The notes under the pieces: generated by a model
Databases searched by the model: none
The model's input: only the letters and a program-made list of their open reading frames with translations
What the model was told of the DNA's origin: nothing
NCBI GenBank assembly: GCA_004835665.1
Contig: RBKR01000010.1
Location: forward strand, 62,001 to 126,000
Direction of reading: 5' to 3'
From: Phoma sp. XZ068
Lineage: Eukaryota; Ascomycota; Dothideomycetes; Pleosporales; Didymellaceae
Length of the DNA: 64,000 nucleotides
Translations under genes and position numbers: made by a program
In this document: one piece after another, positions 42,131 to 51,688 of the stretch
Numbering within the stretch: the first letter of the stretch is position 1
Layout: each line of letters starts with the position of its first letter

Positions 42131-43900
42131 ATGTCACCATCTAATCTACCCTGGATCTCCGCGTTGGAAGATGCCGCCGAGCAATTCGATGGCGGGCCCC
42201 GGAGCTTCCCGCTAGCCAACGAGTCGAGCTTTGAGCACAGGCTCGCATACGACCCGCTGAACGAGGACTACCGAAAGCTGTTTTGGAGCAAGGCAACTGT
42301 CTCGAACTCGCACCGTGATGCTCTATTCCGCCCACACAGCGCAGGCTGGCTGATTCCGGACGAGACTAGTGTCTGCAAGCCTGTCTTCGTCGCCCACTCT
42401 GTGCTGTCGGCGATATGGCTGTTGAAGGAGACACTCGCCGAGGACGCGCTGCCTGCTGATGCTTGGGCCCGGCTGGTCTCTGCCGCACAAGATCTTGCCA
42501 GCTGCCCGAGCGACAGCTTCCAGAGGGAACCCCCTTCGGCGCAGCGGCCCCGCGACTCCCCACCACGGTCGACAAAGCGCGCTGCTGCACCCACCTCCGC
42601 GCACCCGTCAAAGCGTCTCCGACAAGCCACCGAGTCTCCCAGCCCATCAATGCCGCAGTTGGAGGTAGTGGACGAAGTGGACGAGCCTGAGCAACCTGAG
42701 GAGCCTCAGGAGCCCGCCCCTGGACAAGTCAGCCAGGAGGGATCCGGCCATATCACGAGTGTTTCCAACAAAAACCGCCGTGCGGAGAGGGAGCGTGCCA
42801 AAAGGCTGGAGCTCATACAAGCGCAGAAGAAGCTGGATCTTGGCCTGGTCCCGCCGCCAGAGTCAGCGTCTCGCAGGGAACACGGTGCCTACGCCTCTAT
42901 CTCGCGCCTGGACGAGCCATTCATCTCGTGGATCCTCAAGCAGCCAGTCGATGATGACGACAACCTGTACAGCAGCGCCGCAGCGCCTTACCTAACAGCC
43001 TCTGGCATGCTAGACAAGGCCCGCTCTATCGGCAACACTACCTCCCAGGCCTCTGCGGCTGCCTTCCTGCGGAGCTGGCGCACGCAAGGCTCGCCTTTTG
43101 CGCAGGAGTCCGCAGAGCATCGCCCGCCCGCTTCATCGCGCAGCCGCTGGTCGCTGTCGCAGAAGTGCAGTGCCTCGACTGTGCCGAACAGCGTGCTCGC
43201 CTCGGCCTGGAGCCTGTGCGATCGCTACGAGCAGGAGCTGGACATAATCCACATCAAGTACCGCTGGGCCATGGCTTTCCTCGGCAAGGCCTACACCGAG
43301 AGGATGGACCAGATCAAGGAGCAAGACCTCGCCCGCAGCAGGGACGCCAAGAACCGAGGCGGCAGAGGCAAGGTCAGTTCGGAGGCCATGGACGCCCTGC
43401 TGCTGTCTCTCACTGCCACGTCGGGGCCTCAGCAGCGGCAGCGATTCAAGCGGCGGCTGCACCAGGCACTTCGATGGTACGAAGCAGCCAAGCAGCTGGG
43501 CTGGGGCATGCTCTGCCTGATGCCGCACGACGTCATCACAAACTCATGGGTGGAGAGCGATCTCCGAATCCGCTTCTGGCACATCTGGCTTGAGTTGGTT
43601 GCTAAGGTGAATCCGGTAGCTCACAAAGCAAGCATGGCTTTGGACGCCTGGCTGGGCTCAGAGGGCATCTCTGGCGGCTCCATTAGCGAGAAAGCAACGC
43701 TGTCAATCGAGGCAAACGCGCCGGCGCCTGCGACGCAGGTAGAGGAGATTGAAGACAGCGAGCTGGAAGACGGTGAAGATGGCAACGACCATAGCGCCGA
43801 GCCTGCGCCCTCCCGAAGGACCAGAAAGAGCCCTGCGGCCGCCCGTGCAATGCGCCAGCTTACCTTGATTGAGCTCTGTAAGCCTTTCGCAGGCACATAG
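42131..43900 (+). CDS. Unknown 589-aa ORF, intact, repeat-associated
   Basis: Uninterrupted single exon. Residues 1-115 look globular (FPLANESSFEHRLAYDP, LFRPHSAGWLIPDE, VFVAHSVLSAIWLLKETL). Residues 120-215 are Pro/Glu/Ser-rich and disordered. Residues 213-240 form a charged helix (NKNRRAERERAKRLELIQ). Residues 250-500 are helix-rich (SLCDRYEQELDIIHIKYRWAM, QALRWYEAAKQLGWGMLCLMP). The tail is acidic (EEIEDSELEDGEDGNDH), then basic. I see no enzyme motif. The arrangement recalls hypothetical proteins carried by repeats in other ascomycetes, but I cannot name it. It lies between an intact transposon and decayed OrsD copies, yet has no stops; it may be recent or under selection. Confidence 0.7.
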   Translation: MSPSNLPWISALEDAAEQFDGGPRSFPLANESSFEHRLAYDPLNEDYRKLFWSKATVSNSHRDALFRPHSAGWLIPDETSVCKPVFVAHSVLSAIWLLKETLAEDALPADAWARLVSAAQDLASCPSDSFQREPPSAQRPRDSPPRSTKRAAAPTSAHPSKRLRQATESPSPSMPQLEVVDEVDEPEQPEEPQEPAPGQVSQEGSGHITSVSNKNRRAERERAKRLELIQAQKKLDLGLVPPPESASRREHGAYASISRLDEPFISWILKQPVDDDDNLYSSAAAPYLTASGMLDKARSIGNTTSQASAAAFLRSWRTQGSPFAQESAEHRPPASSRSRWSLSQKCSASTVPNSVLASAWSLCDRYEQELDIIHIKYRWAMAFLGKAYTERMDQIKEQDLARSRDAKNRGGRGKVSSEAMDALLLSLTATSGPQQRQRFKRRLHQALRWYEAAKQLGWGMLCLMPHDVITNSWVESDLRIRFWHIWLELVAKVNPVAHKASMALDAWLGSEGISGGSISEKATLSIEANAPAPATQVEEIEDSELEDGEDGNDHSAEPAPSRRTRKSPAAARAMRQLTLIELCKPFAGT

Positions 43901-44026
43901 TGTGCTGTCATAGGTTGTTTTGTGTTTTGTGTTTCGCGGTCGATAGGTGGCCTTCTTGGATTAGTATTTACAGTGTTCAGGTTCTGCGTCGTTGATGCAG
44001 TGCAGGCGTTGTCTGCGCGCTAGCGC

Positions 44027-44058
44027 AACCCTAACCATAAATATAAAACCCTAACCCC
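44027..44058. repeat. Telomere-like AACCCTAACC motifs
   Basis: AACCCTAACC at 44027-44036 and AACCCTAACCCC at 44047-44058, ten bases apart, match the TTAGGG-type telomere repeat of most filamentous fungi (C-rich strand). They lie between the 589-codon ORF and the OrsD relics. Two short matches can occur by chance, so this is only suggestive. Confidence 0.5.
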
Positions 44059-44299
44059 ATTCACTACGCAGCCGATACTGCTGCAACTTGCATAGATAGT
44101 GCGGGTTAGTGTCACAAAACACATGTCTAAGTTTGAAGCAGATGAAATCTGTTGTTGCAAAACGACCGTAGTTGGCAGGGAAACCAACCGTACGCTGTGA
44201 TGAGATGTCCGCGCTAATTCTGTAGCCCTGGTCCCTAACAAATCTGTACCCCTAAATCAACCATAGGAACGGTTGGTCTACTCATCTGGGATAGGGCCC

Positions 44300-44824
44300 T
44301 GGGATAGGCTGCTGGACCTGGAAATACTGCGATCCCTGGCCCTGGACCAACAATCGCTGGCAATGCACTTTCTTGCAATGCTGGCTGACATGCTCTTGTA
44401 TCTCCTTCTGTTTCTCTCGGGTTGGGTGTCCGCCCTTCCCTGCTGCTGACCAACTGTGGACATCTGGCCAATGCTTCCTTATACCCTCTGGCTTTCCGAA
44501 TATTCGGCGGCAATGGTTCGGGTCAACCTAACACACCTATCCATCCTCGTACACGGGCAACTAATTGATGGGCTCAATAACCTAGCTGGGCACCTCCAGC
44601 TCACCGGCATACTGGACCAAACCAGCCCAGTTGCCTACTTCCTCCACTATGGCTTTGGCCTGTTTCCGTTTAGCGGGATGGGCGCGCTGCACATGGCTCT
44701 TGACATGGCTGGGCAAAACGCCATGTCGGCACTCTCTGCAACAACTGGCCATAGAACAGTGCGTTAAACATTCGTAAGTTGAACGCATTATGGGTGCGGA
44801 ATGAACAGAAACAACCATGTGCAC
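44300..44824 (-). pseudogene. OrsD-type zinc-finger domain, heavily mutated copy
   Basis: From 44824 leftward: CCRECRHGVLPSHVKSHVQRAH is an OrsD-style C2H2 finger. After 44582 the same frame is cut by several TAG codons (near 44584, 44560, 44535 and 44525) in otherwise good homology (LPVYEDG, VDPNHC, and in a shifted frame HCQRLLVQGQGSQYFQV). The stops replace likely Gln and Trp codons (CAG to TAG, TGG to TAG), changes in both C-to-T and G-to-A directions as RIP produces. It belongs to the same family as the next ORF upstream and to the copy at 54870-57835. Confidence 0.7.
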
Positions 44825-44918
44825 TCATCTGTGCTCTACTACCTGCTGCATATCATCTCTTGCGTTACAGAGCGGCCTTCTGACCTCCAAATGTCATGCA
44901 TCTTAACATGTGGTTCAT

Positions 44919-47615
44919 TCAAGGCCTTAAACTATTCTTTTGTGCACGTTTTTGCTTCTTGCTGCTGCCCGCTGCCTTGCCTTCCTCATCCGACACGTCA
45001 AATAAAGCTGGACGCTTGGTGCAAGGTATGTAAGCGCGGAACCCAAGAAAACTGTGCCATTCGCGACTGACCATTCGATACTCAGCTCTTCTGGCCTCTA
45101 TGGCTCCCGGAGCCTCCTCCAGTCCGCGTGCGTATATGGACCCCGCTATCCATGTCGTGTGGCTTGCCTGCTCGTTCGATGTCTTTTCTTCAATACCATA
45201 GTCCCGCTTGAATCCACCGCTCTTAAGGTAGACACGCGATATAGCAATGGCAACGTGTCTATAGTAGGTGATGTTCAGGTGGGTTTGTAGGTGAGTTCGT
45301 GCCTGCTCTTTCAACGCATTGGTTAGACGAGTACTGATCCAAGACGCATCGCCTTTCGACCATAGGAAAGGTGATCGAGATTCTTGAGTTCCTAAGACCA
45401 GTAGGTCCAGAGTTCTCCAGAATGGCAAAATAAACCACAGGTAGTACACCACAAGCTCGCTTACTTCCTTCGGAAGATAGCGGTGGATAATCTTTGTGGA
45501 CCCAATGATGTTGTATCCCTTGTGATACGCAGTGACTGTGCTGACAAGTCCACCCTCGATAAATATGCTTCGATGGTGCCTATTTACTGTATTGCAGTGA
45601 CGCAAGCTAAGGATCTCTGTGCCACGAGCAGGTTGGCCTGCAGTAACGTGAACAAGGAGCAAGAGCCGCTCGAGAAACGACTCTATCCTGGAAATGTACT
45701 TCTTCGCCGCCGTCACTTTCCAGAGTACTTTGGAATCTTTCCTGCGCAACTCTACGAATTCAGCTCGTAGCGCCTCAGCTTCAAGGACGCGATCGAGCAT
45801 CCATCATTTTCCTTCTGGCAAGACATCTTTGTTTCGAGGATCTTTGCAGAAGCTCCAGCCCTTAGCGCTTTCTGTCGGGTCGTCCTTCAGGTCGCGTAGT
45901 TCCAACGCAGGGATCACGTCTTCTCGCTTTTCGTCGCCGTGGACCAGGAAGAGCTGCTCTAGCTCAGATTGTGCCCGCTCTACCTGGGTGGCAACGAATT
46001 TTTTGAAATCTCCTATGCTCAGCTCAAGCTGCTTGTATGTAAGGCGTTCGTGGTCGTCAGACCAGTAGATATAGCCCAGGCTTGTAGAGCTATTTCTGAT
46101 CTTTTTGCCATACGCTCGTAAACGTAGCACCCAATTGAACGGTGACCGACTTCCATGGATCATGAAACGCTCGCGCATTTCATCCAGCACGTCTGACGGA
46201 TGCTCAATCTGGCCCTCTTCTGCCATGAGAACTGACATCTGGATGACAAGCATCTGTGATATCTTAACAAAAGCAGACAGGTACGATGTGAAGGAAGATG
46301 CGTCTCGAAGGATGTTTTTCTCGGGATCCACTCCCAATGCGGCAAGAAACCCTATTGCCGTGCTCTCGAAAAGGTCCCCTTTGAGCGTGTGGTCGAGTAT
46401 GGAGATGCAGAAATGGAGACAAGCTCGGTCGAGCCTGTCTTCTAACAATTGTTGCACAGCGTTAGGGCCCTGCTTGTCGCCATCTCTTATCTGTTGACTT
46501 TGCTTCAGCCCTATAAGCTCTTGGCCAATGGCCATCTCATCGAGATGCCCTAGCTGGCGAGCAGTCAGACGGTGGGCCAGCTCGATACGATTCTCTGGCT
46601 GCATCGTCCGGTATGCAAAACAAATTAGCCTTTTGAAGACTTGTTTGTACTTTTGATACGTCGAGTTGCGCAGTTTTACCATCAGTGGCCGATCGAACGC
46701 TCGCCTGCGCTGGATGAAGCTATTAATGCGCGCTTGGTCAAACACATTGACCTTGTCGTCTCGGATAGAAGTATGCGCTTTCTCAACAATACGGTCAAGG
46801 CCGTCTGAGAACTCAACTAGGAGAGGCTCTGATGCTAGGTTGGCGGGGCTTGCAAGACGGGCGACTTCGATGAAGGAATGGCCGTGGAGATACTTCGGCC
46901 AGCGTGTCATTTCCAGCCAGGGTGAGACCTCAGTTGGCGCAGCATTGTCCAGAATTGTGCCTTCAAGCACTCTTGTCTCTTGGTGTCCCTGCTCTAGCGC
47001 CTCGTCAATCTGAGCGCGTATGTACTCTGCCTCAGGTAGCTTCGCGGCCATTGCCTGTCGTCGCAGTGTCTCTTCTTCCTCCCTGACTTCAGCCGGCGAA
47101 ACGACTGCAAAGTATTGACTTTTGCAGCCTTGCACAAAAAGACGCTGGCACGATACCTTCTTCCAATTAGCTTTAATCAGTGCTTCGACCTTGGTTCGGC
47201 GACCTGGAGGCCGTCTGTGGTCTGCGTGCTGGCTCTGGTGATGTCTCTCCATGGTGCGTGTCGCTAAGCAAGTGTAGTTGCACGTTAAGCAAGACCAGCC
47301 TTCGTGTATTGGGAGGTGCGGCAAAGCGAGCCATCCTGGTTGAGGGAGTTGGAACTCTGGTAAATCAGGGTCGGTTGGGCTTTTGAGCATGAGCTCTTCA
47401 ACAAGAAGCAGCCTTGCTTTCTTTGACGTCTTGACTTCTGAATGATTGGCATGCCATTGTGTTAGGTAATGTGGAGGCTTGACCCCCATGCCGCATGGGA
47501 TACATATCCACGTTTGGTAATCTGCAAGGTAATGGAAAAGGTCCATAGCAACACGTAAAGTAGACTTAATGTGTTTGTCTGTGTTGTGGCGGCAACCCTG
47601 CAACTTTGCGGGCAT
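44919..47615 (-). pseudogene. OrsD zinc finger plus RecQ-upstream module, one nonsense codon
   Basis: One frame of 899 codons from 47615 to 44919 with a single TGA at 45801-45803 (context GGA-AAA-TGA-TGG; a CGA origin is likely). Residues 35-170 form the OrsD region with two C2H2-like fingers (WICIPCGMG, CLTCNYTC, HHQSQH, VSCQRLF). Next comes a long helical region shared with the ORF at 26666 (TPWLE-like, VNVFDQARINSFI, LHFCISILDHTLKGD). After the stop: GQPARGTEILSLR, AYHKGYNIIGSTKIIHRYLP and TYYRHVAIAISR, then a short linker ending at 44919. In related fungal proteins a RecQ helicase follows such a linker; none is present here. The spaced Arg, Lys and His/Arg motifs resemble a tyrosine-recombinase layout, but that is inference. 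Confidence 0.75.
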
Positions 47616-48329
47616 TTGAGCTGATAAACACTGGGGTAAAAAAACGTGGCTGGTTGCAATTTCCCCTATGCGTCCGTGCTACAAGCTATCGTACTGTTAG
47701 GAAGAGACTGCGCGGCAGGCATAACCAGAAGCTGTAGGTATTGTCTTAGCAAAAGGTCTAACACCGTTGCGAGCATGATAGCATGGTTCGCAAACCAAGA
47801 CTACCTCTGTGGGGAGTCTGTCTGTGCTGGATTGTACGCAATAGGTCTCGTACCCGCTGCAGTGGCGTAGAGTTTTGGTGAGGCGAAGCGTTAGCGTCCG
47901 CACGCGGACAGCTTCGCGCAAGCGAGCGAATCAGCGCTCGAGAAACTGGAATGAGGGCCGAGTGGGTTTGGCCATGTAGCTCTAAGAGAGGTCCCAGCTG
48001 GGAGAGGCACGATATTACAGTGAGTCTACAGTATGGAGATGTCTTTAAACTTAGAGACAATAGCCTTGCAAAACAGGTGCCTAAATTATAATGGGTAAAA
48101 GATAACGCTTAGGATCTCTTACTTAGCAGGCTGTGCAACATTAGTAAGGAGCTCTAAGATTAGGAAAAGCTCTACTACAGCAGGGCTGCATACCTACCTT
48201 ATTCTCTGCTAGATTTCTAACTTAGACAGTCTAAGAGGAAGGTAAGAACGCGCTCCTAAGGGTAAGACCCTTTGCTAGATTAATGATAGACTGTCTAGTA
48301 GGAAGTTGTAGAGGCGGGTTGTTCTGGGT
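47616..48329. other. No recognisable gene
   Basis: Short frames only. A GC-rich patch at 47880-47940 holds small inverted words (GTCCGCACGCGGAC). The stretch 48050-48300 is A/G-rich with many TAG/CTA words, consistent with mutated repeat DNA. Confidence 0.4.
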
Positions 48330-48563
48330 TCAGGGCAAGTCGCGTACTAAGACTGCTTTGAGAGACTTTATAGATAGCCGCAGCGCGTCGCTGGGAGAGT
48401 GTCGCGCCTTGATTGATAGCCTAGATAGCAAGCTGTATGTTCGCTTTGTCTGAGGGCTTGTTTGTATTGCTGCGTTGAGGCATTGTAGGTCGAGTGAAGT
48501 TTGGTAGGGTCTTGACAAAAGCGATCAGCTCGCCCGGGTGATCAGCCCGCCTGGGAAGTACGT
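48330..48563 (-). repeat. Family B transposon end fragment with transposase N-terminus
   Basis: The right end at 48563 is followed by TA (48564-48565). Read inward it begins ACGTACTTCCCAGGCGGGCT and continues with the same inner repeat and first 50 codons as the element at 33742-35560 (MPQRSNTNKPSDKANIQLAI, then a stop, AAAIYKVSQS). Homology ends near 48330. It supplies the terminus missing from the 33742 copy. Confidence 0.8.
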
Positions 48564-48923
48564 TATTGCTATCATGCGCGTAGTTGTCAAGCATGTATAT
48601 CCCACTAGGGGTCAAGCTAAGCCTGATTGGATGTTGGAAAGGGATGGGTTCCAGGCTAAGGTTGGAAGCGGGAACAGGAACAGGCCGAACTGTGGGAAAT
48701 GTGAGTTGGGTCCTAACCGTGAGGTTCGCGTGGAGCTAGGGCTGAGAAGGTCGACTGGGTACTGAACACCGGGTGCGACAATACTAGTGGGTCAAGTGGG
48801 AGACGTGTTTGCCGTCTGTGTCGATAAGCTCGACATTCTGCCGATTGGAGGCGGTATAGTATTTGTTGTGGAAGGCGCGACGCATACACATGGAAGCGTA
48901 CGTGCGAGGAGGTTGAAGATGCA

Positions 48924-50345
48924 TCAGGTGGTGTTCGTAGAAGATGCTCTGCTGGATACGCGCTGGCGTTTCTTGGATGGGTGCGACGGCACATCGCCAA
49001 GCGACTGCGGGGATGGAGGGGGTATGTTGATGGCGCTGTCGCCCTGGGAAAGCCCGAAACTACTCGATCTGCTGGGCGGAAGGGGTCGTGCAGTTTGTTG
49101 TGTATGAGCGGTGTTGACAGCGTCCCTGAGCTTGGCCAAGCGGCTTCCCATGGCGTGGGCGAGGATGTTCTTCATCATGTTGCGCATGTCTGCGACTTGT
49201 TGCTCGTCGTCGAGGAACGTCTTCATGACAGGCTCCATGTAGTATGCTGGGCGTCCCTGGTCGAACTCTTCCCAGTGCACAAAGAGGTGCGCCGACTCCA
49301 TGTCGATGGTAAGGGAGAAGTGTGCTGTGTCCTTGACGGTCGGGGCAAAGCCGGCATCGGTGTAGAACTGATTGAGGTAGCGGACAATGACGGCGCCATC
49401 ACGCGCACCTGGAACAGGTGTTAGTCAGGAACATGGAGAATGAGTGCATGGAAGAAGCGTAGTATCGTACCTTGAGGACGTGCTTGGAAGTGCGTCTGGT
49501 TGTTCTTAGGGCTCTTCCACTGAGCACTCATAAAGGGAAAGTGGAGTGCCGGGGCGACTGCACGGCTGAGCAAGCCGTATTCCTGCTGCATGGAGAAGGC
49601 CGTTGTGGTGCTGTCGCTGTCCTTCCAGTGGCGGTAGCCAAACAGATGGTCAGGCTGAGGACCCTCGAGGGCGCCGTACTCCTTGACCCAGGCCAAGTCG
49701 ATGGGCGGCGGCAGATAGCGCTTGTCGAGGTTCTGCTTGGCCTTGACGGCCAGCATGGGCGAGTCATCGTCCTCGACGAACAGCAGCACGTCTTTGAGCA
49801 GGTCGATGCCGTCCTGCTCGGCCAGGCGCTGGGCCCGGCGCTGCCGCTGGACGACGTGAAGGGCATTTGGGGAGCGCAAGGCTGCCACACTCGAACTCGA
49901 ACTCGAACTCGAATCGGCGCCTTTCTGCAGCTCGTCAACAAAGGCCTGGAGTTCGGCTGGCAGGGCTCGGCGGTGGCCAAAGTGGATGCCATAATAGCGG
50001 CAGCTTGTCCTCGTTGTCGCGGACCTTGGGCTCGGACGACTTGGACGGCGAGGCGCTGCGGGACGAGGGGACGCCGGTGGTCGATGAGGGCGGCGGCATT
50101 GACGTGGACATGGGTGTGGATATCGAGGTGAGTATGAATATAGGGCGAGACTGGTTCTCGGCGAGGCTGTCGTGCAAGGCGAGCCGCTCGCACGTGAGGG
50201 AAACGAGGGTTGGGGGACCGAGTGCCGTCTGAAGGGGAGAAGGAGCAGATGCAGGCGCAGGCGTAGGTGAGGGCGAGATCCGGCAGCGCTTGGCAGAGCG
50301 CGGGGGCGAAAGCGGCGACGACGGCGAGCGCTCGCGTTTCAGCAT
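48924..50345 (-). pseudogene. Host gene, unknown function (DUF7924-like), probable frameshift
   Basis: The N-terminal Ser/Pro/Arg-rich part reads from 50345 (MLKRERSPSSPLSPPRSAKR) to about 49995. The next block (YGIHFGHRRALPAELQAF and on to LHFPFMSAQWKSP) is in the next frame, to the donor at 49470 (GTACGA). A 62-base intron has a CTAAC branch site and CAG acceptor at 49409. Exon 3, 49408-48924, ends in a Ser-rich tail. The shift near 49991-49996 (one extra T in CTATTATGG) is either a real lesion or a sequence error. The pattern GYRHW, then LHFPFMSAQWKS and a Gln-containing stretch resembles the fungal DUF7924 group, possibly PD-(D/E)XK-like; this is a weak inference. Confidence 0.6.
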
Positions 50346-51688
50346 GGGCGAGTGGAGATAAGGGGGAAGTTATAGGCGGCAGTTGGTGTCGGTGTTGGTG
50401 TTGATGTTGACGATGCGAGGGTGGCTGTGGCCGGGCTGAGCTGGGCGCTGACGTAGTGAGTTAGTCAGCTATGTCAGACTTTCTGTTTCGACAGAGCCAG
50501 TGCCAGAACCAGAACCATCATCAAAATCAAGATCAAGATCAAATCATTGTCGATTCGGAGAGATAAGATTATGAATAACCGTGAGGTACATTTGTCTTCT
50601 GTCTTGCCCCTTCTTCTGTCCACCAGGCGCTCGCTCCACAACCTGCCGGTGGATGCGCTATCACATTTATGCAGCAATCCTCTCGATTGAAAGTCAGGAT
50701 CATCATTGGCTACTGCTTGCCGCTAACGAATCACGCGGAAACCCATGCACCGATGATGAATGATGATAGCCAACACGATGGTGACAAAGGCGTTAGAGTA
50801 TGCACGTGCGTACTGTTGTCAGATTGTGTTGGTGACCTCTTGTCCCGCTTTTTCTAAATCTATGCTTGTGTGTTTTTACGCGAGCTTTTTGTAACCAAAC
50901 CGTGCACCATCTCGGCCTCTGGCCTCTCCATCCTTGTATCTGACAACTGTACGGTTCAGCAGCCGTACAAACTTGAGCGATACGCTCTGCAGTTCGCGAT
51001 GTGGACAACCATTGACAACGTACGCTCACGCTCTGGTGCGTAATCGATTGCGCACAGCATGTGGGCGCCATGCTTTAGGAACTTTTCGCACACCACGCAG
51101 GGCGGGTCTGTTTCGCGAGCAAAGGCACGAAGCACACCAGCCCAGCGATTGTATTGCCGCGCGCTTCCAGGTTAGCGCAAAAACACCTGTAATCTACTGT
51201 GGGAACGTCCTCTAATTTGCAACCCATCCAAAAGATGTGGGGCACATCGTCAAAGGATGATGGTGCGGAGAAGATGAGAGACTGGGTTGATTGCTAATGA
51301 AGGTATCAAGCAAGTAAGATATACTGGTGAGTCTGATGGTGTGACGCGTTACAGTAGGCAGCGATAGGCAGCAGCGCGGGGTTAACGCATGATCACGTGA
51401 GAGGTCAACACATCTTAACACCCGGACCCCGCTTCCCGGCGTATAGCACCGGGACCGTGCACTCTCTGAAGAACTGTGAGCAATTTCCTGCCTTCTTACC
51501 GCTGGTTCAGAGCGCATTATCACCTATCGTGCTTTTCTTCTCGACCGCACACTTCAGTCCACCACGAAAAAAATTCCAAAGGCCCCACCGCATGATTACC
51601 GGTAGCGCAAACTCTTCTGCTTCATTTCTGCCAGACTGGAGTTACATAACACAACACGGCGCGCGCATGGGCGCAAAAGATCTGGATC
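50346..51688. other. Intergenic region between divergent host-like genes
   Basis: Contains a G/T-rich stretch with GTTGGTGTTG words at 50380-50415 and an imperfect AAGATC/AAATC repeat near 50520-50560. No domain-bearing ORF is visible. The last 150 bases probably hold the promoter and leader of the gene at 51689. Confidence 0.4.

Noticed and set aside
44919..45800. Separate 293-codon gene starting at 45800
   Set aside because: It is in the same frame as the upstream 603-codon ORF, and homology runs through the single TGA, so it is the second half of one broken gene.
47880..47940. GC-rich inverted words as a possible transposon end
   Set aside because: No TA duplication, no partner end and no match to the two DNA-transposon families here.
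49472..50131. Plus-strand 219-codon ORF and the overlapping minus-strand frame 49528-50193
   Set aside because: Both overlap the spliced minus-strand gene in other frames; the GC-rich sequence leaves several frames open by chance.
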